64,000 nt of DNA, taken from the NCBI RefSeq assembly GCF_029533155.1, contig NZ_JAIZDB010000002.1:62001-126000 (forward strand), read 5' to 3'. This DNA comes from Psychrobacillus antarcticus. GTDB taxonomy: Bacteria; Bacillota; Bacilli; Bacillales_A; Planococcaceae. The notes under the pieces were generated by a model. It searched no databases, was not told the origin of the DNA, and saw only the letters and a program-made list of their open reading frames with translations. Position 1 is the stretch's first letter. Every line of letters begins with the position of its first letter. A program made the position numbers and the translations under genes. Below, in pieces: positions 8,806-16,878 of this stretch.

Positions 8806-10062
8806 ATGATTCGTTCAATGTACTCAGGTATTTCAGGTTTAAAAAACTTCCAAACAAAACTGGATGTAATAGGTAATAATATCTCAAACGTTAACACTTA
8901 CGGATTTAAAAAGGGTCGTACAGTATTTAAAGACTTGATTTCACAAACTACCTCTGGTGCTTCAGGTGCAACTGCTTCAACTGGTGGTGTTAATGCGAAA
9001 CAAGTAGGATTAGGGTCGCAATTAGCCGCTATAGATACTATTCACTCTGGCGGAGCATTGCAGTCTACGGGTAATACACTTGACTTAGCAATTTCAGGAG
9101 ATGGATTTTTCCAAGTAGCTGATTCTACAAATGCTAATCGTGATGGATTTGTTAATCCCCTCTATACTCGTGCTGGTAACTTCTATATGGATAATGAAGG
9201 ATATTTAGTAAATGGAGATGGGAAGTTTTTAGTTGGTGGAGTTACTAAAGTAGATCAAACAAAACTTAAAGCTGCCCAAGCTGATGTTGTAACTACGGCA
9301 ACAAAATCCGCCGCTGATGCAAAATTAGCTGCATCTGCTGCAAAAACTTATGCAGATGATGTAAAAGTGAAAGAAGGGGCTGTTGCAACTGCGAAAGCAG
9401 CCCTGGCAGCTAAACCAAGTGACGCTCCTCTTCAAACTGCTCTTACTGCGGCAGAAGATGCTTTAAAACTTTCAAAAGATATGACAGTAGGTTTAGGATT
9501 GGCAGCTGATACGGCTGGTAAAACTGCGGAAGCTTCAGCCACTGCATTATCTGTTAAAGAAGCTGCTGTGGCTAATCTAATTAATCCCGAACCTTCAAAT
9601 GTAATTAGAAATCCTGAAATCTCAGGTAGTCTTGATATAGCTGGCAGTTATTTACCTGATACATCTCTTACTGTTGATGGTGAATATCGACCAATCAAAA
9701 TACCAACAGATGCACAAAGTATGAATGTTGGACAAGATGGTACAGTAACGTTTGTTGACAAAGAAGGAACATTGCGTTGGGCTGGTCAACTTGTACTTGC
9801 TAAATTCCCAAATACAGGTGGTATGGAAAAAGTCGGTTCCAACTATTTCAAAGATACATCGAATTCAGGTGAACCAATTCTTCAGACTGCAAATGAATCA
9901 GGTATGGGTACTATAAACTCTGGTTTCCTAGAAATGTCCAACGTTGACCTTTCTGAAGAATTCACAGACATGATCGTTGCACAACGTGGATTCCAAGCGA
10001 ATACTCGTATCATCACGACTTCGGATTCAATTTTAGAAGAATTAATCAACTTAAAACGTTAA
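8806..10062 (+). CDS. flgE: Flagellar hook protein FlgE with large Ala-rich insertion
   Basis: 418 residues. FlgE builds the curved hook outside the cell. The N-terminus has the rod/hook signature (MIRSMYSGISGLKNFQTKLDVIGNNISNVNTYGFK), and the C-terminus has the matching helix (NVDLSEEFTDMIVAQRGFQANTRIITTSDSILEELINL). The Bacillus subtilis protein is about 264 residues; the extra length here is an A/K/T-rich, coiled-coil-like stretch at residues 152-257 (DNA about 9259-9576), inside the surface domain. The insertion has no repeats exact enough to be a tandem array. The ribosome-binding site GAAGGGAG is 8790-8797. Confidence 0.95.
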   Translation: MIRSMYSGISGLKNFQTKLDVIGNNISNVNTYGFKKGRTVFKDLISQTTSGASGATASTGGVNAKQVGLGSQLAAIDTIHSGGALQSTGNTLDLAISGDGFFQVADSTNANRDGFVNPLYTRAGNFYMDNEGYLVNGDGKFLVGGVTKVDQTKLKAAQADVVTTATKSAADAKLAASAAKTYADDVKVKEGAVATAKAALAAKPSDAPLQTALTAAEDALKLSKDMTVGLGLAADTAGKTAEASATALSVKEAAVANLINPEPSNVIRNPEISGSLDIAGSYLPDTSLTVDGEYRPIKIPTDAQSMNVGQDGTVTFVDKEGTLRWAGQLVLAKFPNTGGMEKVGSNYFKDTSNSGEPILQTANESGMGTINSGFLEMSNVDLSEEFTDMIVAQRGFQANTRIITTSDSILEELINLKR

Positions 10063-10087
10063 TCTATTAAACTTAAAATTTATTTAA

Positions 10088-10130
10088 AAGGGAGGGTTGG
10101 GCCGTTCCTATATGGTCCCGGCCCTTCATT
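10088..10130 (+). promoter_or_regulatory. SD sequence separated from swrD start by a hairpin
   Basis: A strong Shine-Dalgarno, AAGGGAGGG (10088-10096), lies 34 bases before the swrD ATG, too far for direct use. No closer site exists. Between them GGGCCG (10099-10104) pairs with CGGCCC (10119-10124). With this hairpin folded, the site would be about 8 unpaired bases from the ATG, an ideal distance. The hairpin lacks a proper T-run, so I read it as a translation-initiation device and not as a terminator. This is inference from spacing. Confidence 0.6.
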
Positions 10131-10352
10131 ATGATTAATCTAACTCGTTTGAACGGTAAGGAGTTTTCGTTAAATGCTCTGTACATAGAGACAGTGGAGT
10201 CTTTTCCAGATACGACGATTACACTCACAAATGGTAATAAATATGTAGCGTTGGAATCTAGGGAAGAAGTGTTCCTCAAAATTTCTCAGTTTTACAAAGA
10301 AATACATATACTATCGAACCCGCACATAAGAGGTGAACAGAATGAAGAGTAA
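10131..10352 (+). CDS. swrD: Swarming motility protein SwrD (FlbD family)
   Basis: 73 residues. The sequence INLTRLNGKEFSLNALYIETVES with TTITLTNGNKYVALES matches the FlbD family; SwrD (YlzI) of Bacillus subtilis raises flagellar motor power for swarming. Position between flgE and fliL is the same. The start ATG 10131 fits the family N-terminus, but its ribosome-binding site is 34 bases away, behind a hairpin. The 3' end overlaps the fliL start by 11 bases. Confidence 0.92.
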   Translation: MINLTRLNGKEFSLNALYIETVESFPDTTITLTNGNKYVALESREEVFLKISQFYKEIHILSNPHIRGEQNEE

Positions 10353-10773
10353 AAATAAACTATTAACCATTATGCTTATTATTTTAGTTTCGATTACATT
10401 AGTTGGAGTTGTGGCTTTGCTTATCGTTATGCAGTTAAATAAGACAGATGAAACTGAAGGGCCGACAATTGATGAAATTATCGAATCCTCCGTAGATATA
10501 CCAGAAATAACTACTAATCTAGCGTCGAGTAAATTTATCCGCATATCTTTAAAGATTCAAACGGATAGTAAAGAGGCTGCTGAAGAGTTAACTAAACGGG
10601 ATTTCCAAGTGAAGAATATTGTCATTACGGAACTATCTGAAATGACCCCCGAAGAGTTAGATGGGAAAGAGGGTAAAGCGATGTTTGAGTCAGCGCTTAA
10701 AACAAAAATTGGTGAGCTAATGGATAATGGAGATGTTCAACAAGTTTATATAACTTCTTATATTATTCAATAA
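10342..10773 (+). CDS. fliL: Flagellar basal body-associated protein FliL
   Basis: 143 residues from ATG 10342 (AGGTG at 10331-10335). One membrane segment near residues 6-30 (LLTIMLIILVSITLVGVVALLIV) anchors a C-terminal domain with KFIRISLKIQT and ELMDNGDVQQVYITSYIIQ, typical of FliL. FliL surrounds or stabilises the stator units. Located between swrD and fliM, as in Bacillus subtilis. Confidence 0.94.
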   Translation: MKSKNKLLTIMLIILVSITLVGVVALLIVMQLNKTDETEGPTIDEIIESSVDIPEITTNLASSKFIRISLKIQTDSKEAAEELTKRDFQVKNIVITELSEMTPEELDGKEGKAMFESALKTKIGELMDNGDVQQVYITSYIIQ

Positions 10774-10802
10774 GTAATCTTTTTTAAATGGAGGTGGGCA
10801 GA

Positions 10803-11801
10803 TTGGCAGGAGATATATTATCTCAATCAGAAATAGATGCGTTGTTAAGTGCACTTTCAACAGGTGAAATGACAGCAGATGAAATGAAAAGTGAACAAGA
10901 GGCTAGAAAAGTAAGAACGTATGACTTTAAAAGAGCACTTCGCTTTTCAAAAGATCAGATTCGAAGCTTAACGAGAATCCATGAAAATTTTGCTCGTCTA
11001 TTAACTACATTTTTTTCTGCCCAGTTAAGAACGTATGTGCAAATATCAGTCGTGTCAGTCGATCAAATACCTTTTGAAGAGTTTATTCGTTCAGTACCAC
11101 ATATGACATTGATCAATGTGTTTGAGGTTCCACCGTTAGAAGGCAATATTCTAATGGAAATTAATCCGAATATTGCGTATTCCATGTTAGATTTATTGAT
11201 GGGTGGTAAAGGACAAGCACATACAAAAGTGGATAATCTAACGGAAATTGAAACGAAGATTATGATGAGTTTATTTGAACGTTCCTTTGATAACCTACGG
11301 GAAGCTTGGATAAATATTGCGGATATTGACCCGATACTTACAGAGCTTGAAGTGAATCCACAATTTTTACAAATGATTTCTCCAAATGAAACTGTAGTTG
11401 TTATTTCATTTAATACTATTATTGGTGAAACAAGTGGGATGATTAATATTTGTATTCCGCACGTAGTGTTGGAACCAATAGTTCCTAACTTATCAGTACG
11501 TTACTGGATGCAAACAAATAAAAAGGAAGTATCACCCGAACAATTAGCGGTTCTGAAAAAACGTGTGAATGCAGCTGAAATTCCTATCGTCGCAGAGATT
11601 GGGACAACCGATATATCGGTAGAAGATCTACTGTACCTACAATTAGGAGACGTCATTCAATTAAACACTAAAATTGATGATCCTCTAACTGTTAAAGTTG
11701 GCGGTATTCCTAAATTCACTGGTCAACCTGGTAAACTAAAAAAACGAATGGCTGTCCAAGTCATTGAAACTGTGAAAGGAGGAGAGGATGATGATGAGTG
11801 A
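10803..11801 (+). CDS. fliM: Flagellar motor switch protein FliM
   Basis: 332 residues from TTG 10803 (GGAGGTG at 10790-10796), giving MAGDILSQSEIDALLSALS. The N-terminal LSQSEIDALL peptide is the CheY-P docking site, and the middle domain is CheC-like (FEVPPLEGNILMEINPNIAYSMLDLLMGG). The C-terminal SpoA/FliN-like domain (VGGIPKFTGQPG) builds the C-ring. An upstream GTG/ATG at 10788 lies within the ribosome-binding site and is rejected. Overlaps the fliY start. Confidence 0.96.
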   Translation: MAGDILSQSEIDALLSALSTGEMTADEMKSEQEARKVRTYDFKRALRFSKDQIRSLTRIHENFARLLTTFFSAQLRTYVQISVVSVDQIPFEEFIRSVPHMTLINVFEVPPLEGNILMEINPNIAYSMLDLLMGGKGQAHTKVDNLTEIETKIMMSLFERSFDNLREAWINIADIDPILTELEVNPQFLQMISPNETVVVISFNTIIGETSGMINICIPHVVLEPIVPNLSVRYWMQTNKKEVSPEQLAVLKKRVNAAEIPIVAEIGTTDISVEDLLYLQLGDVIQLNTKIDDPLTVKVGGIPKFTGQPGKLKKRMAVQVIETVKGGEDDDE

Positions 11802-12966
11802 TGATATGCTCTCCCAAGAAGAAATTGAGGCCCTCCTTAGAGGAACGAATATAGATGAGGAAGGCACAAAAGAAAAAGAAAAAGAAACGGAAGACATAAA
11901 TGTAGAAGACTATTTAGATGCATTTGCTCAAGATACACTCGGAGAAATCGGTAACATTTCATTTGGTAGTTCAGCTACAGCCCTATCTTCTCTTTTAGGA
12001 AAAAAAGTAGATATTACTACACCGAATATTAGTATGATTAACCGTAGAAAATTAAAAGAAGAGTTTCCACATCCATATGTAGCGGTGCAAGTACATTATA
12101 CGTCTGGACTAATCGGTATGAATCTTCTCGTTATCAAACAGTCAGATGCTGCCATAATTGCAGACTTAATGCTTGGTGGAGATGGTTTAAATCCACATCC
12201 CGATCTTAGCGAAATTCAGTTGAGTGCAGTTCAAGAAGCGATGAATCAAATGATGGGTTCAGCAGCTACGTCCATGTCTACGGTTTTCAATAAAAAAGTA
12301 GATATTTCCCCACCTACCATCGATCTTTTGGATCTATTACAAGGAGAAGGAACAGATGCTATTCCGGAAGATGAACTACTTATTAAAATATCTTTCCGTC
12401 TTAAAATTGGGGAATTAATAGATTCTAATATCATGCAACTATTGCCATTAGAATTTGGCCTTAACTTAGTGAAATCATTAATAGGAGGAGACGAACCAGA
12501 GGTAGCTGCTACTATTACGGAAGAAAAGGTGTATCAAGCACCTGTTCAACAACAACCTTCTATGCAAACTCAACAAGCACCTGCCATGCAAACGGATGCT
12601 CCTATGCAATATAGTCAGCAGCAAACACGACCACAAGCGCCACAAGTGGAAGTACAGCAAGCACAATTTGCAAGCTTTGAAGCACCAAGTTTATCGCAAA
12701 ATGAATCTAGAAATTTAGATTTACTACTCGATATTCCTCTCCAAGTAACAGTAGAATTAGGTCGTACTAAGAGAACTGTAAAAGAGATTTTGGAACTAAC
12801 AAGTGGTTCCATCATTGAACTCGACAAATTAGCTGGGGAACCTGTTGATATTCTCGTCAACAATCGACATGTTGCCAAAGGAGAAGTCGTTGTTATTGAT
12901 GAAAACTTTGGTGTCCGAATTACAGATATTTTAAGTAAAGCAGATCGTATAAATAATTTAAGATAA
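11788..12966 (+). CDS. fliY: Flagellar motor switch phosphatase FliY
   Basis: About 392 residues; the starts ATG 11788, 11791 and 11794 are all possible, and AGGAGG at 11777-11782 best suits 11791 or 11794. FliY combines a CheC-type CheY-P phosphatase with a FliN-like C-ring domain. Seen here are the N-terminal LSQEEIEALLRG peptide, two phosphatase motifs (DTLGEIGNISFGSSATAL and LSAVQEAMNQMMGSAATSM), and a Gln/Pro/Met-rich linker (about 250-305). The SpoA domain follows (DLLLDIPLQVTVELGRTKRTVKEIL). A gram-positive architecture. Confidence 0.95.
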   Translation: MMMSDDMLSQEEIEALLRGTNIDEEGTKEKEKETEDINVEDYLDAFAQDTLGEIGNISFGSSATALSSLLGKKVDITTPNISMINRRKLKEEFPHPYVAVQVHYTSGLIGMNLLVIKQSDAAIIADLMLGGDGLNPHPDLSEIQLSAVQEAMNQMMGSAATSMSTVFNKKVDISPPTIDLLDLLQGEGTDAIPEDELLIKISFRLKIGELIDSNIMQLLPLEFGLNLVKSLIGGDEPEVAATITEEKVYQAPVQQQPSMQTQQAPAMQTDAPMQYSQQQTRPQAPQVEVQQAQFASFEAPSLSQNESRNLDLLLDIPLQVTVELGRTKRTVKEILELTSGSIIELDKLAGEPVDILVNNRHVAKGEVVVIDENFGVRITDILSKADRINNLR

Positions 12967-12985
12967 GCATTGGAGGAAACATATT

Positions 12986-13348
12986 ATGTCGAAGAGAATT
13001 TTAATAGTAGATGATGCAGCATTTATGAGAATGATGATTAAAGATATTTTGAGCAAAAATGGTTTTGAAGTAGTAGGAGAAGCGGCAGATGGAGTTCAAG
13101 CAATTGAAAAGTACAATGAGCTTAAACCGGATTTAGTAACGATGGATATTACCATGCCAGAAATGGATGGAATTACTGCCTTAAAAGAGATTAAAGCAAA
13201 ACATCCGAATGCGACGATCATTATGTGTTCAGCAATGGGACAACAAGCTATGGTAATTGATGCAATCCAAGCTGGAGCAAAAGACTTCATCGTAAAGCCT
13301 TTCCAAGCTGATCGTGTAATTGAAGCAATTTCCAAAGCTTTAGGGTAA
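12986..13348 (+). CDS. cheY: Chemotaxis response regulator CheY
   Basis: 120 residues, a single receiver domain. Acidic pocket DD at residues 9-10 (ILIVDDAAF), phosphoacceptor D54 (LVTMDITMPEMDG), and the conserved Lys in DFIVKPF. CheY-P produced by CheA binds FliM and FliY and changes rotation; in Bacillus this favours running. The ribosome-binding site GGAGG is at 12971. Lies inside the operon between fliY and fliO, five bases before fliO. Confidence 0.96.
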   Translation: MSKRILIVDDAAFMRMMIKDILSKNGFEVVGEAADGVQAIEKYNELKPDLVTMDITMPEMDGITALKEIKAKHPNATIIMCSAMGQQAMVIDAIQAGAKDFIVKPFQADRVIEAISKALG

Positions 13349-13352
13349 TGAC

Positions 13353-14045
13353 ATGATGAGGAAATACAACCTCGTAGTATTAAGTGTACTCCTATTATTA
13401 ACATTTGGTATTCAGCTAGATGTAAAGGCTGAAGTTGATGCGAATGAAAGTATAGAAGAATATTATAATAAATCAAACAATAATAAAAATAACGAAAAAG
13501 AGTCAGAAGTTAATGTAGAAGAAACTCCAGAAACGACAGAAGAACCCGTTTCTGTGGGTGTTTCTGTTACAGCAATGGATTATATTAAAATGATTTTTGC
13601 TCTTTTGTTTGTTATTGCGTTACTTTATGGATTACTTCGTTTTGTAAATAGCAGAAACAAGAGCTTTCAGACCAATCAACTTATTCAAAATCTAGGTGGG
13701 GTTGGAGTTGGACAAGGAAAATCGTTACAGCTAATGCAAGTAGGTAATTCTATATTCTTAGTTGGTATAGGGGAAGATATTACATTATTAAAAGAAATAA
13801 ACGATCCAGAAGAAATAGAAAAACTTACAAAAAAATATGAAGAAAAAGTAGACATTGGAAAAAGTATTCCGTACATATCTGAGCTAATAGGTCGTTTGAA
13901 AGAGAAAGGAACTTCTAAGTCGAAGAGTGAGGGGAAGGAACTTTCATTTGATGAAACCTTTCAGAAAAAATTACAAGAAATTCAAAAAGACCGTAGTAAT
14001 GTATTAAAGGATTGGAAGACGAAGGAGCGCGATAACAATGAATGA
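13353..14045 (+). CDS. fliO: Flagellar biosynthetic protein FliO/FliZ
   Basis: 230 residues. An N-terminal signal peptide (VVLSVLLLLTFGIQLDVKA, residues 8-26), an Asn/Glu-rich stretch, then a membrane segment near 75-92 (MIFALLFVIALLYGLLRFV). A cytosolic domain follows with the FliO motif SLQLMQVGNSIFLVGIGEDITLLKEI. FliO (FliZ in Bacillus subtilis) assists assembly of the FliP ring of the export gate. Its last 8 bases overlap fliP, so the two are translationally coupled. Confidence 0.92.
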   Translation: MMRKYNLVVLSVLLLLTFGIQLDVKAEVDANESIEEYYNKSNNNKNNEKESEVNVEETPETTEEPVSVGVSVTAMDYIKMIFALLFVIALLYGLLRFVNSRNKSFQTNQLIQNLGGVGVGQGKSLQLMQVGNSIFLVGIGEDITLLKEINDPEEIEKLTKKYEEKVDIGKSIPYISELIGRLKEKGTSKSKSEGKELSFDETFQKKLQEIQKDRSNVLKDWKTKERDNNE

Positions 14046-14703
14046 ATTTGTCCAGTTTTTCTCGGACAGCGACCCAACAAATCTTGCCACATCTATAAAA
14101 TTAATGCTATTGCTAACTGTCTTATCTTTAGCTCCTAGTATTTTAATATTAATGACGTCCTTTACTAGGATAATCATCATATTATCGTTTGTTCGGACAG
14201 CACTTGCTACAAACCAAATGCCACCGAACCAAGTGATTGTTGGGTTAGCGCTATTTTTAACTTTTTTCATCATGGCACCAACATTTCAACAAGTAAATGA
14301 AGATGCTTTAACACCTTTGTTTGATGAAGAGATTACTTTAGAAGAAGCGTACGAAAATGCTAGTGGTCCGTTTAAAGAGTTTATGAGTAAGCACACAAGG
14401 CAAAAAGATTTGGAACTTTTCTTAAGTTATTCTAAAGCAGAAAGACCAGAAACAATAGAGGATATATCCTTAACGGTTATGGTACCTGCTTTTGCCCTTA
14501 GTGAAATTAAAACAGCATTCCAAATTGGATTTATGATTTTTATCCCTTTTTTAGTTATTGATATGATCGTGGCGAGTGTACTGATGTCAATGGGTATGAT
14601 GATGTTACCGCCAGTTATGATCTCTCTACCTTTTAAAATACTATTATTTGTATTAGTAGATGGATGGTATTTAGTAATGAAGTCTATACTACAAAGTTTT
14701 TAG
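14038..14703 (+). CDS. fliP: Flagellar export gate protein FliP
   Basis: 221 residues, the usual length. FliP pentamers with FliQ and FliR form the export pore. Family signatures are SFTRIIIILSFVRTALATNQMPPNQVIVGLALFLTFFIM (residues 42-80) and FQIGFMIFIPFLVIDMIVASVLMSMGMMMLPPV near the C-terminus. At least four membrane segments are visible. ATG 14038 follows AAGGAG at 14021-14026. Followed 12 bases later by fliQ. Confidence 0.96.
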   Translation: MNEFVQFFSDSDPTNLATSIKLMLLLTVLSLAPSILILMTSFTRIIIILSFVRTALATNQMPPNQVIVGLALFLTFFIMAPTFQQVNEDALTPLFDEEITLEEAYENASGPFKEFMSKHTRQKDLELFLSYSKAERPETIEDISLTVMVPAFALSEIKTAFQIGFMIFIPFLVIDMIVASVLMSMGMMMLPPVMISLPFKILLFVLVDGWYLVMKSILQSF

Positions 14704-14715
14704 GAGCTGATCGTA

Positions 14716-14985
14716 TTGAATAATGAAATGGTAATTTCAATTGCAGAACGAGCAATTTGGGTCATTCTTCTTGCATCAGGTCCTCTTCTTTTGGTTGCTT
14801 TAGTAACAGGCCTTGCAGTGAGTATTTTCCAAGCCACGACGCAAATCCAAGAACAAACACTTGCGTTCGTACCGAAAATTATTGCTGTACTATTAGGAAT
14901 TGTTTTCTTTGGTCCTTGGATGCTTTCTCAAGTAACTTCATATGCAGCAGATATTTTTGGAAATTTAATACGATACATTGGTTGA
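14716..14985 (+). CDS. fliQ: Flagellar export gate protein FliQ
   Basis: 89 residues, exactly the family size, with two membrane segments (AIWVILLASGPLLLVALVTGLAVSI and IIAVLLGIVFFGPWMLSQV). The motif VSIFQATTQIQEQTLAFVPKI is diagnostic. The start is TTG 14716, with TAGGAGC at 14701-14707. FliQ wraps around FliP-FliR and helps close the gate. Stop lies 4 bases before the fliR start. Confidence 0.95.
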   Translation: MNNEMVISIAERAIWVILLASGPLLLVALVTGLAVSIFQATTQIQEQTLAFVPKIIAVLLGIVFFGPWMLSQVTSYAADIFGNLIRYIG

Positions 14986-14989
14986 TACA

Positions 14990-15766
14990 ATGGATGCAAT
15001 TCTACCAAGTTTAACTGTATTATTACTAATTATTGCTCGTGTTTCTGCGTTTTTTATAGTATTACCATTATTTTCGCATCGAACAATACCAGCATCCCAT
15101 CGGGTAGCCTTTGCTGTAGTGCTTTCCTGGATGATGTATTATACACTCGATGTAGAACCATTTGACATAAATGGTGAATATATTCTTCTAATTCTAAAAG
15201 AAGTTATTTTCGGATTATTTATAGGGTTACTCGCGTATATCATCATGTCTGCTGTTCAAATTGCAGGTGGATTTATAGACTTTCAGATGGGGTTTGCAAT
15301 GGCCAATGTTATTGATCCACAGACTGGTGCTCAAAGCCCGTTAATCGGTCAATTTTTAAATACGTTAGCTTTGTTACTATTATTAGCTTTAAATGGACAT
15401 CATTTATTGTTAGATGGTATTTTCTATAGCTATCAATTTATGCCGATGGAGATGATTTGGCCAGCGTTTGGGCAAGAAAATTACGTAGAATTCATCATGA
15501 AAACTTTTGCTGGTGTTTTTGCCGTTGCATTTCAAATGTCCATACCAATTGTCGCTACGCTTTTTCTAGTGGATGTAGCCCTTGGTATTACTGCAAGAAC
15601 AGTACCTCAGTTGAATATCTTCGTGATAGGATATCCGATAAAAATTGGTGTAGGCTTTTTAGTTCTCTTCGTTATGATGGGGGTGCTAATGGCAGTAGTA
15701 CAAAAAATGTTTGAAATTTTAGTTATTGCTATGCGTGATTTAATGATAATTTTAGGTGGTGGCTAA
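14990..15766 (+). CDS. fliR: Flagellar export gate protein FliR
   Basis: 258 residues from ATG 14990, giving MDAILPSLTVLLLIIARVSAFFIVLPLFSHRTIP, the FliR N-terminus. TTG 14978 is in frame but overlaps fliQ and adds four residues of no homology value. Six or so membrane segments; GGFIDFQMGFAMANVIDPQTGAQSPLIGQF is the conserved loop. FliR completes the FliPQR gate. Ribosome-binding site is weak, so translation probably couples to fliQ. Confidence 0.95.
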   Translation: MDAILPSLTVLLLIIARVSAFFIVLPLFSHRTIPASHRVAFAVVLSWMMYYTLDVEPFDINGEYILLILKEVIFGLFIGLLAYIIMSAVQIAGGFIDFQMGFAMANVIDPQTGAQSPLIGQFLNTLALLLLLALNGHHLLLDGIFYSYQFMPMEMIWPAFGQENYVEFIMKTFAGVFAVAFQMSIPIVATLFLVDVALGITARTVPQLNIFVIGYPIKIGVGFLVLFVMMGVLMAVVQKMFEILVIAMRDLMIILGGG

Positions 15767-15767
15767 T

Positions 15768-16853
15768 ATGATTACTCTACGCTTAGATCTCCAGTATTTT
15801 GCGGGAGAAAAAACCGAAAAAGCTACTCCTAAAAAGAGACAAGACTCTCGTAAAAAAGGACAAGTATTAAAGAGTCCCGATGTGACAAGTGCGATTGTAC
15901 TCCTCTCCGTTTTTGTCTTTCTATTTTTCTTTGCTAGTTTTTTTAGAACGAAGTTTTTTTCATTTTTCAACGTGACGTTTACTAAGTATATGTTAATAGA
16001 AACAATGACAATCGAAACTGCATTAGTCATTTATAAAGATACGCTACTTGAAATGGCTCTCATTTTATTGCCAATTATGCTAGTTGCTGTGGTAGCCGCT
16101 ATAGCCGCAAACTTCTTTCAGTTTGGATTACTGTTTACGACAGAGCCATTGAAGTTTGATTTGAAAAAGATTGATCCTATAAAAGGTCTCAAAAGGATCT
16201 TTTCGCTTAAAGCAATTATAGAGCTATTAAAATCTATTCTAAAAATTTCATTTATTGGTTCTGTAACTACTTTAATATTGTGGACTAACTTGGATCAAGT
16301 GCTCGCACTATCGTTTAAGACAGCATGGGATACGCTGGCTACTGTTGGTTGGTTAACTGCAACGATGGGTATTGCTGCTTCTTGTGTATTATTATTAATT
16401 TCGGTTCTAGATTTCTTTTATCAGAAGTTTGATTATGAAAAAAATCTTAAAATGTCTAAGCAAGACATTAAAGATGAACATAAAAACTCGGATGGGGATC
16501 CAATTATTAAGTCACGTATAAGGCAGAGACAACGCGAGATGGCGATGCGTCGCATGATGCAGGAAATACCTACAGCGGATGTAGTGATAACGAATCCTAC
16601 ACACTTTGCTATTGCTTTAAAATACGATGATGAATCAATGGATGCTCCAACTGTAGTCGCAAAAGGTGCAGATTTTGTTGCACAAAAGATCAAGTTAATT
16701 GCGAAGGAAAATAATGTCGTCATGGTAGAAAATAGACCACTTGCTCGTTCGATGTATGACCAAGTAGAAATTGGTGAACGAATTCCAGACGAATTTTTCA
16801 AAGCAATTGCAGAGGTTTTAGCTTATGTATATCGTATTAAACAAAAAATATAA
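15768..16853 (+). CDS. flhB: Flagellar export switch protein FlhB
   Basis: 361 residues from ATG 15768, starting MITLRLDLQYFAGEKTEKATPKKRQDSRKKGQVLKS as in FlhB homologues. Four membrane segments, then a cytosolic domain with the self-cleavage motif NPTH at residues 276-279 (VVITNPTHFAIALKY). Cleavage between N and P switches export from hook to filament substrates under FliK control. In-frame upstream codon 15756 is inside fliR and is rejected. Confidence 0.96.
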   Translation: MITLRLDLQYFAGEKTEKATPKKRQDSRKKGQVLKSPDVTSAIVLLSVFVFLFFFASFFRTKFFSFFNVTFTKYMLIETMTIETALVIYKDTLLEMALILLPIMLVAVVAAIAANFFQFGLLFTTEPLKFDLKKIDPIKGLKRIFSLKAIIELLKSILKISFIGSVTTLILWTNLDQVLALSFKTAWDTLATVGWLTATMGIAASCVLLLISVLDFFYQKFDYEKNLKMSKQDIKDEHKNSDGDPIIKSRIRQRQREMAMRRMMQEIPTADVVITNPTHFAIALKYDDESMDAPTVVAKGADFVAQKIKLIAKENNVVMVENRPLARSMYDQVEIGERIPDEFFKAIAEVLAYVYRIKQKI

Positions 16854-16878
16854 ATGGCAAAGATAGAGGTGGAAGTAT

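Noticed and set aside
10099-10124. Terminator before swrD
   Set aside because: Stem is fine but followed by TTCATT, without a T-run, and the operon must continue through fliL onward.
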